DNA of 64,000 nt from Vibrio fluvialis (lineage in GTDB: Bacteria; Pseudomonadota; Gammaproteobacteria; Enterobacterales; Vibrionaceae): positions 372,001 through 436,000 of the forward strand of contig NZ_UHIP01000002.1 of the NCBI RefSeq assembly GCF_900460245.1, read 5' to 3'. Both the position numbers and the translations under genes were made by a program. Position 1 is the first letter of the stretch. Each line of letters opens with the position of its first letter. Shown here one piece after another: positions 1-9,700 of this stretch. The notes under the pieces were generated by a model, which saw only the letters and a list, made by a program, of their open reading frames with translations, searched no databases and was not told the DNA's origin.

Positions 1-545
1 AACAGTGATTCGGTTTCCGTGTCGGTCAGCGCGTCCGTTGGTTCATCCATGATGATGACTTTGGATTCAAACGACAGCGCTTTGGCGATTTCCACCATCT
101 GTTGCTCGCCGAGACTTAAATCACCGAGCAGAGTTTTTGAACTGTGTTTGACATTCAGACGTGCCAGCAGTTTGTCGGCTTCGGCATACATCTGTGACCA
201 GAGAATGCGTCCCATCGCGCTGGTTTTCTCGCGTCCCAAGAAGATGTTTTCAGCAATCGTCAGTTCCGGGATCAGGTTCAGCTCTTGGTGAATGATACTG
301 ATGCCCGCATGTTGCGAATCACGCGGACCTTTAAAGCTGGTTGGCTGGCCCTGATACTCGATGCAGCCTGCATCTTTGGTGTAGATGCCTGTCAGCACTT
401 TCATCAGCGTCGACTTGCCTGCGCCGTTTTCGCCCATCAACGCCATCACGCGTCCCGGGTAGACGTTCAGGCTCGCTTTATCCAGCGCCTTCACGCCCGG
501 AAACGCTTTTTCAATGTTGCTGAGAGCCAGAATTGGTTGAGTCAT
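1..545 (-). CDS. rbsA: Ribose ABC transporter ATP-binding protein RbsA, C-terminal part outside window
   Basis: Only the first about 181 residues lie in the window; the gene runs off the left edge. The N-terminus starts [18 protein letters not shown]. It carries a Walker A motif (GENGAGKST, about residues 38-46), an ABC signature (LSLGEQQ) and Walker B followed by the D-loop ([11 protein letters not shown]). RbsA is the double-ATPase subunit that powers ribose import at the inner membrane. It follows rbsD by 31 bases on the same strand, the usual rbsDACBK order. The start is the ATG at 543-545. The family call is confident; ribose specificity rests on the rbsD neighbour. Confidence 0.93.
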   Translation of the reverse strand, partial: MTQPILALSNIEKAFPGVKALDKASLNVYPGRVMALMGENGAGKSTLMKVLTGIYTKDAGCIEYQGQPTSFKGPRDSQHAGISIIHQELNLIPELTIAENIFLGREKTSAMGRILWSQMYAEADKLLARLNVKHSSKTLLGDLSLGEQQMVEIAKALSFESKVIIMDEPTDALTDTETESL

Positions 546-576
546 AGTCAGTCCTCAATCGAGTTTAAGAGCGGCG

Positions 577-996
577 TTAAAACACCACTCCAGCTTGGAA
601 AATCACGTTTGCGTAAGGCGTGCATTCTCCGGTTCTCACTACAGCGCGACTGTAATGAGTACGAGCTTTGAACTCTTCGTGAGAGACGTAAGCGATGGCG
701 ATGGATTTGTTGCAACGTGCTTCTTCCGCTTTCAGCTCGTTAAGCAACGCGGCGTGCAGTTCCGGGCTGACTTTGGCAAATTCTTCGGCCATTACCACAC
801 CTTCGATTTGTGATTCCGACAAAATCACGCGCACAGTGTCCATAAAACTTGGAACACCATGAGTCAGTGCTAAATCGATACGTTGTGTTTCATCAGCAAT
901 CGGTAAACCCGCATCACAAATGGTGATTTCATCGGTATGACCAAGCGTCGCGACCAGGTAAGAGAGGTCGGCGTTGAGTAGAGTACTTTTTTTCAT
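577..996 (-). CDS. rbsD: D-ribose pyranase RbsD
   Basis: 139-residue protein starting MKKSTLLNADLSYLVATLGH, the standard length of RbsD. RbsD interconverts the pyranose and furanose forms of ribose so that ribokinase can use it. The conserved GHTD segment near residue 20 and the C-terminal YANVIF segment fit the family. The frame is open further upstream to 1119, but the ATG at 994-996 is preceded by GAAGGTAAAACG and gives the family length. It is the first gene of the ribose operon, with a perfect LacI-family operator about 75 bases upstream. Confidence 0.94.
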   Translation of the reverse strand: MKKSTLLNADLSYLVATLGHTDEITICDAGLPIADETQRIDLALTHGVPSFMDTVRVILSESQIEGVVMAEEFAKVSPELHAALLNELKAEEARCNKSIAIAYVSHEEFKARTHYSRAVVRTGECTPYANVIFQAGVVF

Positions 997-1402
997 CGTT
1001 TTACCTTCGTGTTCGCTCACGTTCGAATTTTTCCGAGTATTTTCTGGGGCAGAAAAGTAAGAAAAAACACCCATCGAAACGTTTCGATGAAATCCTAACG
1101 CAAGTTTGTTGATTTGCACTAAGGTAAAAATCAGAGTGTGAGTTCGATCTCCGAAATCGATTCACAACGCCTGCAAAGGGTGAGAGTGATCACTGAGTTT
1201 TCTATCATCAAGGCCATTCTTTAGTCGCCAACAGTGGTGCGACATCGGTTGCCCTATAAGCACTCACATGCATTTAAGTGCGCCATTGTTCCATCCGATA
1301 AAGTCTGGTCGAGCGCAGATATTTGGCCTAGATTTAACAAAGCTTCAACCAATTTGGGTATAGTGGCGCGCATTAAGCACTTGCAGCGGAAAAGGATTGT
1401 TT
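997..1402. other. Divergent intergenic region between rbsD and the DUF3012 lipoprotein
   Basis: About 400 bases without a credible gene. It holds the rbs operator at 1072-1089 and must contain promoters for both flanking genes. A small open frame at 1234-1458 overlaps the start of the lipoprotein gene and resembles no protein family. Nothing else was recognised. Confidence 0.6.
1072..1089. promoter_or_regulatory. LacI-family operator, probable RbsR site
   Basis: CATCGAAACGTTTCGATG is a perfect 18-base palindrome with the central CG typical of LacI/GalR operators. It lies 76 bases upstream of the rbsD start. RbsR, the LacI-family repressor of ribose operons, binds sites of this form; its gene is not in the window. 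No confident -10/-35 pair was assigned. Confidence 0.75.
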
Positions 1403-1672
1403 ATGATGAAGAAAATTGCACTGGTCATGCTAAGCGCACTCGCCCTAACCGCGTGTGAAAATGAGGTCGGCAGCGCGGGCTGGTGTCAGGATATGCGTGA
1501 AAAGCCAAAGAATGAATGGAGCGCGCAAAACGCCGTCGATTTCGCGAAGCACTGCTTGTTCCAGGAAGAGATCGGAACACCACAATGGTGTGAAAGTATG
1601 GATGCCAAACCAAAAGGCGACTGGACCGCAAACGAAGCCACCTCCTACGCTAAGCACTGCATCTTTCAATAA
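1403..1672 (+). CDS. Small lipoprotein with two DUF3012-like repeats
   Basis: 89-residue protein starting MMKKIALVMLSALALTACEN: a lipoprotein signal peptide ending in the lipobox LTAC, so the mature protein begins at Cys18. The rest is two copies of a unit of the form WC-x2-M-x2-KPK-x2-W-(S/T)-A-x2-A-x3-AKHC-(L/I)-FQ, with two cysteines in each. The first repeat covers about residues 27-54 and the second about 61-89. This matches DUF3012 as remembered from Vibrio small lipoproteins; function unknown. The ATG at 1403 has AAGGA six bases upstream, better than the in-frame TTG at 1397. A strong terminator follows. Confidence 0.8.
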   Translation: MMKKIALVMLSALALTACENEVGSAGWCQDMREKPKNEWSAQNAVDFAKHCLFQEEIGTPQWCESMDAKPKGDWTANEATSYAKHCIFQ

Positions 1673-1691
1673 GTTCAGATCATTCTGTAAT

Positions 1692-1721
1692 AAAAAATCA
1701 GGCCGTGTGGCCTGATTTTTT
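1692..1721 (+). terminator. Rho-independent terminator after the DUF3012 lipoprotein
   Basis: Perfect 13-base stem: AAAAAATCAGGCC (1692-1704), loop GTGT, GGCCTGATTTTTT (1709-1721). The A and T tracts make it usable from either strand, so it may also separate the convergent T6SS immunity gene. Confidence 0.92.
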
Positions 1722-1780
1722 ACTGCATTTCTAGTACGACAGATGATTTCAGGAGCTGCCTATAACAAGGAAAGCCAAAC

Positions 1781-2164
1781 CTACTTGGCAAAGTCTTCAC
1801 AAACATCAGAATTCATTTTAATGGCAACGTAGTCATCTGCATATTTTCGAATGATCATAGGCGTTTGAGCATCGTATGATCCCCATTTAGCTTTATCGAC
1901 AAAGCAAACATGTATCCCGCTATCATCTTCTTTTACAAACTGCATCTCGTACTTCCAATACTCACTTTCAATAAGAATGGTGTCTTTAGATATAACAGGA
2001 TTAGGTATTTTCAGATCTGAAAAGTGTTTCTGGCCTTGAGCTGCTTTTTGCACCAAAGAACTGTTAAAGGAGGTGATATCCAAATGCGCATATACCTCAT
2101 TTGTAGGAAAAGCTTGGGCACAATAGGTAACCCCCCATAGAAAGACTAAAAGCAGTTTTTTCAT
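1781..2164 (-). CDS. tsiV3: Periplasmic immunity protein for the VgrG muramidase (TsiV3-like)
   Basis: 127-residue protein with a Sec signal peptide ([20 protein letters not shown], cleavage probably after AQA). Two cysteines remain in the mature protein, in the segments HVCFVDK and SDVCEDF, and could pair in the periplasm. It overlaps the end of vgrG by four bases (ATGA), so the two are translationally coupled. In V. cholerae the gene in this position, VCA0124/tsiV3, encodes the periplasmic inhibitor of the VgrG-3 lysozyme domain. Position, size and signal peptide all match; the immunity role here is inferred from that context rather than from a motif. Confidence 0.82.
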   Translation of the reverse strand: MKKLLLVFLWGVTYCAQAFPTNEVYAHLDITSFNSSLVQKAAQGQKHFSDLKIPNPVISKDTILIESEYWKYEMQFVKEDDSGIHVCFVDKAKWGSYDAQTPMIIRKYADDYVAIKMNSDVCEDFAK

Positions 2165-5100
2165 TTTATTTCCTTGATTAATCCAGCTTCTTTTTCTCTG
2201 CGAGTTGGATATTTATCACCAAATTTCATTAAGTTATTGAACATTGCAGACCAGTCTTGTTCGATCGCTTGTTTCCAAAAATTCTCTGTTTCTGATGGTA
2301 GATAGCCGTATTGATACGAAACAGAAGCAATCACAGTTTGAGCTTGCCAAGGTAAGCATTCAAACTTGGTTGTTTTTGACGTCCGGTTATACAGGTCAAC
2401 AATACGTCTCGTTTCAGACTCTTTGACTTTAGAAATGAGCAGTTCTAACTCTTGCTCATTTACTGACAATGGATTTTTAGCTAAAAATTCTACAGCCTCG
2501 TCCTTTTTATATCCTAGATAAGGAGTGAGTTTATCAACTAATGTTTGAGGCAGTCCCAGAGCCAATAAATCTGATTTAGATCTAGCACCAAGATCAAAAC
2601 CGGATGCGATAGTTACTCCGCTACTACTATTTTTAACATCAGGAACATAGCCATCTTTTTTAACACCCTCCAGTTCTTTAATGAATTCAAAATTGATCAT
2701 TAACTTGCATTCATGCTTGTAGACCCACCCATCAATCAACGCCTCATCCAAGCCCAGCAAGGTTCCTTGACCTACAATGCCATCAGTCTTGCCGACTTTA
2801 TAGTCGGGATGTGTCGAATGGGACGGTGTATAGCTTTGCTGGAACATTTTGACCTGACGTTCCGTAGTACTGCCAAAACTGCCATCTGCGCCGTAGGTAC
2901 CGAGATCAAACCCCAGTTTTATCAGTGCTTTCTGAATCGATTCAACTTCTTGACCCTTTGAACCCGTTTTGTAGGAAGCAACTTCACGGTCCGCTAATTT
3001 ATTGAGCGTTTCGGACGGTTTCAACAAATCAGACTTCAATCTAGGTTCTTTCGTTGATTCAACGTCGTTCTCGGCTTGCGTTGAATTTACCGCTGAACCC
3101 GATGCCGCCTGAGATGATGCGCTCTGCTGTTGAGCGCCCTCGCCTAAGACGGGAGCCACCAGTTCAGACACAGTCACGATATTTGCCTCACCAGCGACTT
3201 GCGTGGATTGAATCGCTGCCTGTTGCAATTCTGCTGGCGATTCCAAACTGACAAGGTCCTTCGCTAACAGGGCCGACTTGCCGCCATAACTGCTCCCACT
3301 GCCTGCACTTCCACCGGCATTAAGGTTAATCGCGGATCCTGAAAGGTGGACGCCACCAGCGTCGACCTTAACAAAGCTTCCTCCTGCCTTTAAGGTAACC
3401 TCTGCACCGGCTTCGACCACAATTTTGGTGCCACCTTTCAGTGAAATTTCACGCCCGGTTTGCACAGCAATCAGTTTAGCGACTTTGTTTTGTGAAGCGC
3501 CAGCAATCTCAATACTACTGTCAGCCACGATTTTGGTGCGGCTTTCTCCACCCACCGTCAGATGCTGATTGTTTTTGATTTGGGTAAAGCGGTCGTTCTC
3601 CACCGTGAGGTGTTTGTCGTGCTTAATCACGCTGGTGTGGTCGTTTTCAATCAGGCCATCAAAGTCTTTCTGCGCGTGCAGGTAAATTTGTTCGCTGCCC
3701 GCTTGGTCTTCAAAACTGAGTTCGTTATAGCCCTGCCCCTGATGGGTTTCGGTGCGCAGCACGGTTTTGGTTTTGTTGTCCGGCAGCGCATATGGCGCGG
3801 TATTAGTGGCGTGATAGGTACGGCCAGTAACTATCGGTTGGTCGGGATCACCATTGAGAAACGACACAATCACTTCATGACCGATGCGCGGAATGGCAAT
3901 CATGCCGTATTGGCTGCCCGCCCAACCTTGTGAGACGCGCACCCAGCACGAGCTGTGCTCATCACCGTTGGAATAGCGATCCCACGGAAAATACAGTTTT
4001 ACGCGGCCGTGTTCATCACAGAAGATCTCTTCGCCTTGCGGGCCTACAACTGTGGCAATCATCGGGCCATCAACCTGAGGTTTGGCTTGCGGTGTGGCGC
4101 GCCAGGTGCGATGCGCCGGGATGAGCGAAAATTGGTTCGCGTAGGTGGTCGCGCCATTACCGCCCGCTTCTTCTAGCGCCTGAGGCTGAGTGCCTTGGCT
4201 GGTGACACTCACCACCAACCAATCTCGGTTTAAGGTGTCATCAAGGTGTTCTTGTAGGTCAAACTTCACCCCCGGACGCAGCAGCGGCTGGTTGCTTTTA
4301 CCCGTCGCGGTGCGCGCGTTGCGGCGCAGGTAATCAAGGCGGATCTGGCTGAACGCTTTACCGCTGACATCGTCTTTATACCGCCCCGGCGCATCGAAAT
4401 GTTCGTAATTTGGCTGCTGGTACGCCATTTCGGTCCCGACCGCTTGCTGGGCAAACGAGTACGCCGGCTTTTTGAAGCTGTAATCCTGCAGCGCCGTTTG
4501 GCTCACCTCCGATTGGGTGTGCACGCTCAACGCCGAGATATACGGCGATTCAATCATGCCGCCCGCCAGCGTGTTGTACGGGATTGGCTCGCCGAGTTTC
4601 GGTAGGCTCTCTGAGGCGTCGCTGAATATCAGCGTGTGTTTGCCTTCTTCATGAATGAAGCTGTACACCAGCCCTTCTTCGGCCGCCAGGCGATGGAAAA
4701 AATCGAGGTCGGTTTCACGGTACTGAACACAGAATTCACGCTGCGCGCAGTCGCGAGTCAGCGCAAAGGCGTAGTCGTTGATGCCCATTTCCTGCAACAG
4801 AATGGAGAGGATTTCCGGCACGGTGTTGAGTTGGAAGATGCGGCTGTTGTGGCGCAGAGACAAACGCTCTAAAGCAGGCACCAACGTGAGTGAATAGAAG
4901 GTGTGGTGATGGCCGGTATCGCCCTGCGTAAAGCGGCGTACGATGCCGTTCACGCGCTGAACCAGCATATCGTCGCGATAGAGCGTCAGCTCCGCGGCTT
5001 TATCCACCACCATCTCCGGCGTTAAATTGGCAAGCCGACTGGCGAGCTCCAGTTGATAACGAAAACCGTGGCACGGTTGCCCATTGATGCGTTCGCTGGA

Positions 5101-5187
5101 AAGCGTTTCTTGCCCGTCGAACCCACGCACCACCAGCGTGTCGTCCTCCAGACCTTCCACATGAAACTGATACTTTAACGTCGCCAT
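2161..5187 (-). CDS. vgrG3: Evolved VgrG spike with C-terminal peptidoglycan hydrolase domain (VgrG-3 type)
   Basis: 1008 residues. The first roughly 640 are the gp27/gp5-like VgrG core with its glycine-rich beta-helix. A Ser/Ala/Gln-rich linker follows. Residues about 736-815 resemble a peptidoglycan-binding domain ([32 protein letters not shown]). The last 180 residues look like the T4-lysozyme/pesticin-type muramidase of V. cholerae VgrG-3: a candidate catalytic Glu near 840 (FIKELEG), then Thr near 859 and Asp near 865 in [11 protein letters not shown]. The protein should tip the T6SS needle and cleave the target cell wall in the periplasm. A sigma-54 promoter lies just upstream and the immunity gene overlaps its end. 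Confidence 0.93.
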   Translation of the reverse strand: MATLKYQFHVEGLEDDTLVVRGFDGQETLSSERINGQPCHGFRYQLELASRLANLTPEMVVDKAAELTLYRDDMLVQRVNGIVRRFTQGDTGHHHTFYSLTLVPALERLSLRHNSRIFQLNTVPEILSILLQEMGINDYAFALTRDCAQREFCVQYRETDLDFFHRLAAEEGLVYSFIHEEGKHTLIFSDASESLPKLGEPIPYNTLAGGMIESPYISALSVHTQSEVSQTALQDYSFKKPAYSFAQQAVGTEMAYQQPNYEHFDAPGRYKDDVSGKAFSQIRLDYLRRNARTATGKSNQPLLRPGVKFDLQEHLDDTLNRDWLVVSVTSQGTQPQALEEAGGNGATTYANQFSLIPAHRTWRATPQAKPQVDGPMIATVVGPQGEEIFCDEHGRVKLYFPWDRYSNGDEHSSCWVRVSQGWAGSQYGMIAIPRIGHEVIVSFLNGDPDQPIVTGRTYHATNTAPYALPDNKTKTVLRTETHQGQGYNELSFEDQAGSEQIYLHAQKDFDGLIENDHTSVIKHDKHLTVENDRFTQIKNNQHLTVGGESRTKIVADSSIEIAGASQNKVAKLIAVQTGREISLKGGTKIVVEAGAEVTLKAGGSFVKVDAGGVHLSGSAINLNAGGSAGSGSSYGGKSALLAKDLVSLESPAELQQAAIQSTQVAGEANIVTVSELVAPVLGEGAQQQSASSQAASGSAVNSTQAENDVESTKEPRLKSDLLKPSETLNKLADREVASYKTGSKGQEVESIQKALIKLGFDLGTYGADGSFGSTTERQVKMFQQSYTPSHSTHPDYKVGKTDGIVGQGTLLGLDEALIDGWVYKHECKLMINFEFIKELEGVKKDGYVPDVKNSSSGVTIASGFDLGARSKSDLLALGLPQTLVDKLTPYLGYKKDEAVEFLAKNPLSVNEQELELLISKVKESETRRIVDLYNRTSKTTKFECLPWQAQTVIASVSYQYGYLPSETENFWKQAIEQDWSAMFNNLMKFGDKYPTRREKEAGLIKEIK

Positions 5188-5236
5188 CCTGCCATTCCTA
5201 TTACGTCACTGACTTCACTTTATGAGCCGGATATTC

Positions 5237-5252
5237 AGCAAGCTCAGTGCCA
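5237..5252 (-). promoter_or_regulatory. Sigma-54 promoter of vgrG and its immunity gene
   Basis: On the minus strand the sequence reads TGGCACTGAGCTTGCT, an exact match to the -24/-12 consensus TGGCAC-N5-TTGCW. The -12 GC lies about 50 bases before the vgrG start codon, leaving a leader of roughly 40 bases. The probable activator is VasH, encoded at 12342-13937 in the same cluster. Confidence 0.85.
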
Positions 5253-5325
5253 GTTTGTTTTTATTGATATTCAAAGAGTTAAATTGAGATTTTTACTCAC
5301 TAGGGCAACTATCTGCCAGCTCCAA

Positions 5326-5356
5326 GCAAGAAGCTGCTTTTATCGCAACTTCTTGC
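5326..5356 (-). other. Inverted repeat between vasL and vgrG, possible weak terminator or attenuator
   Basis: Arms GCAAGAAG (5326-5333) and CTTCTTGC (5349-5356) with an inner GC/GC pairing. It lies just past the vasL stop and upstream of the vgrG promoter. No T-run follows on the minus strand, so termination is uncertain. Confidence 0.4.
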
Positions 5357-5366
5357 TTCTTGGTCT

Positions 5367-5390
5367 TGTTTCACTGTTTCACTGTTTCAC
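5367..5390. repeat. Three tandem copies of an octamer spanning the vasL stop codon
   Basis: TGTTTCAC is repeated exactly three times (5367-5374, 5375-5382, 5383-5390). On the minus strand the repeat encodes the last residues and the stop of vasL. Gain or loss of one copy would change the frame of the C-terminus. Confidence 0.85.
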
Positions 5391-6659
5391 TATTGGTTGC
5401 CCACTCAACGATTCTTCCAGTTGAGCCATCGTCCAGCTCAAATTGTTGAGACGGGTTTTCAGAATCTCCAGCTCTTTGCGCGCCGATTCCATCTCACCCT
5501 GCTTGATGAGATTCTGTACATAGTCGACCCGCCCATACACTGGCGATAAACTCACGGCAAAATCTTCCAACGATTTAGTCTGACGCTGTAAATCACTCCA
5601 TTTTTCTCGCTTGGCTAACAGAGCAATGTTGGCCATCTTGGTGCGAATTTCGCCAAATCGCTGCACAAACAGTTCGGTTTGCTCCAATGCTGCCCGCTGC
5701 TCTGCATTGAACGCTTCATCGCTTGCCTTGATTTGATCATCGTCTGGATAAAGTGTGCGTAGTGTTGCCATCTCATGCATCGCTTCGCGCTTGCTCTGTT
5801 CCATTGAGATTGCGCTTTTTTGCATAATCGACCGCTCATAGAGTGGTACCAGATCGCTTTTCCAACGAGAGATTTGGTGTTCAGAAGCGGACATTTGAAA
5901 ATGACTACGCGCATCGTCGCTGCTGAGCGTCGCGACCTCAACACGCGTGGCGTAATCGTTGGTGTGAAACCACGGGATCACCTGATATCCCCACAACGCG
6001 CCCACAGACAAAACACAGCCCGTAACAAAGGCCAGCGACAATCGCGTGCGATGCACGCGTCGCAGCACCTGAGGTTCGGCTTCTAAGGCCTGCTGATGTT
6101 GGCGTTTCACTAAGCTGTGATATTGCGTTTCGATGCGGTCAATGTGTTCAAAAAGCGCAAACCCGACCCCTTCGAAATCCACCAGATATTCCGGTTGCTG
6201 ACGCTCAAGCTGATGATGGATACGTTCGCAAAAACGTTCGCAACGATATAAGTCGCGTAGCGATTCGTAGTTAGGCTTAAGATCTTTGAGTTCCTGAACC
6301 ACACGGGCATTGACCCAATCCAAGACCTCTTTACGCATCTTGGCGGTTTTTACATCCGGCTTACTTTGATTGCTCAAGCAGACGCTCAGCAACTCCAAAC
6401 CATTGGCGTAGCCAGCCAACCCCACCGTTTTAAGATTGGCGACCGCAAAGTAGCCACACATCAACAGATCCAGCCCGGCACTCTTTGCCAAAACATCGCA
6501 AGATTCGCGCACGGCTTCCCAATCGGTTCCACCCGCTAACGGATTGAAACGACGGTTAATTTCATCTCTGATCTTCTGATAGACATCCAGTTGGCGAATG
6601 GCATCGATGTCATTGGTCAGACGATAGTAAGCGTTATCAATAAATAAAATGTTGGACAT
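5379..6659 (-). CDS. vasL: T6SS accessory protein VasL (ImpA/TssA-related, membrane anchored)
   Basis: 426 residues. The N-terminal half has the ImpA_N-like fold of TssA proteins (LDVYQKIRDEINRRFNPLAGGTDW). A single transmembrane segment follows at about residues 210-235 (LSLAFVTGCVLSVGALWGYQ), then a helical, charge-rich C-terminal domain. The position directly downstream of tssM matches VCA0121 (vasL) of V. cholerae. VasL/TagA-like TssA relatives are thought to help cap or stabilise the sheath; the exact role here is not shown by the sequence. The stop codon lies inside a tandem octamer repeat. Confidence 0.85.
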   Translation of the reverse strand: MSNILFIDNAYYRLTNDIDAIRQLDVYQKIRDEINRRFNPLAGGTDWEAVRESCDVLAKSAGLDLLMCGYFAVANLKTVGLAGYANGLELLSVCLSNQSKPDVKTAKMRKEVLDWVNARVVQELKDLKPNYESLRDLYRCERFCERIHHQLERQQPEYLVDFEGVGFALFEHIDRIETQYHSLVKRQHQQALEAEPQVLRRVHRTRLSLAFVTGCVLSVGALWGYQVIPWFHTNDYATRVEVATLSSDDARSHFQMSASEHQISRWKSDLVPLYERSIMQKSAISMEQSKREAMHEMATLRTLYPDDDQIKASDEAFNAEQRAALEQTELFVQRFGEIRTKMANIALLAKREKWSDLQRQTKSLEDFAVSLSPVYGRVDYVQNLIKQGEMESARKELEILKTRLNNLSWTMAQLEESLSGQPIVKQ

Positions 6660-6711
6660 TTACGACTGCGTCCTAAATAAACAGGAGCGAGTTTCCCCGC
6701 TCCTTTACTTT

Positions 6712-9700
6712 TTAATACAAGGTTTTAGATAGCTTGAACGATCTGAACAAACGTTCTGTGAACGGGTTGGCATCCGCTTCTGAGTTGATGCGGTAAATCA
6801 TATCGCCGCCATCCACCGCGAACTTGTAGTCCACTGACGTGGTGCTCGCAGCCACCACATCTCCCTGGTCAAGCAGACGGAAGAATGCCCATGGTCCCTG
6901 AATGTTGATGCTGCGTGGTGACATGTTGGCTTTGGTCGGAACCAGAGTCACTTTCGATACCGCCGAGTCACGCAACGTGTTTGGCCAGATCAACTCCACG
7001 CTATCGCGTGGGCCATGACTGTATGCCAGATATTGGCCGTCGACATTCAGTACACTGCGGCGTTTGTTGCCACTCAGACGCAGAGGCTCAACCGAGAAAC
7101 TGACATCCAGAATGCCTTTGCGGTTAAAGAAGGCTTCACGGATTTTCTGCGCCTGTTTTATCTGACTCAGTACATCTTTGCGAATGATCGACTGTGAGGT
7201 ATCGTCGTTATTCACAGCGATGTTCTCTTCAATGAACATGCGTAGCTGATTGTTGTAGAAGCTATCCAGCGTGCCGTTTGGTGCAAAGAAGGATTCAAAA
7301 TCCTCCAGTGACGCATCTTTTTTCGATGCCGTATTAAACGGATAACGACCCGCCAGTTTCTCTTCAAATGTCTTATAAACATCTTCATGCCAACGTACTT
7401 CAAGATGTTTGATTGCCTCTTGCTTGACTACATACCAGCTCTCATCCGCCAGTTTGGCGACCATCGTATCAAGCGGTTTTGGCAAGCCAGAAGAGATGCG
7501 CTTCAAGGTATAGATTGGGTCCGCGTTGACGAGCTTCACTCGAGCCTTGGTTGCATCAAGCGCTGCCATGCCAACATCCGGCGCATCCTGAATGGATTTC
7601 AGATAGTTCTTCAGCTCTTCCACCGATGCCAACACTTCATGGAGGTACGCAGGCTTGTCTCCAACCGGTTTGATCATATTGTTCAAATCAGAGAACGGCG
7701 CTTCGATCATCGAGGCCACTTTATATTTGGGACTCTTGAGCAGCTCTTTCTGAGCACTATCGTCTTTTGGCAGCGCGGCAAACATCTTGGTGTTGTCGTC
7801 GAGTGTGCGCAGCAGACGTTGCAGCGGTTCAATGTTGCCAGTCAGGTTGTCTAACACCGTGACGGCGTCGTTGATATCGCTGAAATATTTCATGTCGATT
7901 TCATTTAACGCCGCACGCCAGGTGTTGGTGTAGTCCGCGACATACAGATTTCGAATCTTATCGCGCAGCGCTTGCTTGTCCGCTTCACTGAATTGCGCCG
8001 ACTTTGACTGTCCCAATACCCAACTGTCGATCAATGCCAGTTCCGACACCGATTCAGACTGCGGCATAAAGTAATCTTCAAAGCCGCGCTTGGTGAGCAT
8101 CTGCGGAATATACAGCGTGCTGCTGTTCATCACGCGCTCTTCGAACACCACATCAAATACCGGCCCCACCAGATTACGCAGGTTAATCGCTGGGCCAAGC
8201 ACCGTTTGCGCATTCAGCTTCAGGTTACGATAGACGCGTTGGTCGTTTGGCATCGAACCCAGATCGCTCTGCACTTTCGCGATGGTCTTATCATAAGGCT
8301 TCATCACCTGATTCGCGACTTTGTCACCGCGTTCACGTTCGCCTGCCAGATCGGTATGACGCATGGCGTAATCGAGGTGACCCAGCAGTTCCTCCTGAAT
8401 TTCACGACGGCCCGAGAACTCTTGCTGCCAATGTTTCGCGAAGTAATCCATCACGTAATCTTTATAGCGACCGCTTTTATCCACCATCATGCGATACACC
8501 CTCAGCACCGCCAGCTTCTCTTCATCCGTCTGCGCCTGATTCAGATCGACCACCACGTCCGCCATCAAAAGAGGCAGAAAGCGGCTTTCCAGCAGGTTCA
8601 GATACGTCGCTTCCACCATCGGCCCGATGGTATGGCCCTGATAGAGGCCAAAGTCAGAAATAAAGCGGGGTTTTTCACGGAAGAAACCAAATTCCAACGT
8701 GGCTTCACGAATCTTGTTCAGCGGCTCCAGCACATCCTTTTGCGACGCCAGATAGACATTGGACGGATACTGATCTTTGTACTGGTTGACCTTAGCCAGA
8801 ACCGCATCGGAATGCTTAATGTTAGCCAGGTAGTTGCGATGCCATGTCCCCGCAAGCAAAACGGTCGCAATTGAACAAGTGAGAAACGACAACGCGATCA
8901 AGCGGCGCTTTTGGCGCGCAATCCGAAAGTTATCCGAAGCCAGTCCGGCTTCCGGGTAAATGATGTTACTGAACAGTTTCTGGGTGAAATAGATGGTCGA
9001 GTTTTTCGCGTGCTGAGCAGTATTGATCGCATGCGACAGGCCGTAGCGGCGAGACGCCGCATCATCGAATGCGTTGGTTGGTACACCTTGCTGATACACC
9101 GAAGTAAAGTAAGCCCCGCGCACCAGTGCCGAGGTGGAGAACTGATCACTCGCCAAGGCATCTTGGAAAAACTGTGTCAGGATCTCTTTCAAACCGGAGA
9201 TCTGGCGAGTAAAACTGTAGATGGCATTACGTTCATCCAGCGACATTGGTGCCGATACCGCATGTGGCAGTACCCCATTAATACGCTCGACAAACTCGGC
9301 GTATTCTTTGGCAAACTCTTCCAACCAGTGATCCAGGTTATCAATTGAATCCAGCGAGAAAGTAAAGCCCAGCACTTCTTCACGCTGGCTCTTAGTGTAG
9401 TGTTTGAAAAACGGTTCAAAACCGTACAGAAGGTCAAGCTTGGTCAGCGCAATATACACTGGTAAACGCGTTGAGAGTGTTTCCATCAACTCACGCAGAC
9501 GGGCACGCAGCAAACTGGCGTAAGCTTTACGCTCCGATGCCGTCGCCGTCGCCAAATGCGACACATCCAACGCCAATACGATACCGTTCAGCGGGCGGCG
9601 ACTGCGGGTTCTGTCCAGCCAGTTGACAAAATGCAGCCACAAACGGCGCTCCATCGCACCGTCGTTGTCTTCACTGCGATTGCCCTGAGTCAGCAGCTCA

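Noticed and set aside
997-1119. Longer N-terminus for rbsD
   Set aside because: It would cover the operator palindrome and exceed the family length of 139 residues.
1234-1458. Small open frame upstream of the DUF3012 lipoprotein
   Set aside because: No ribosome site, no family resemblance, overlaps a real gene start.
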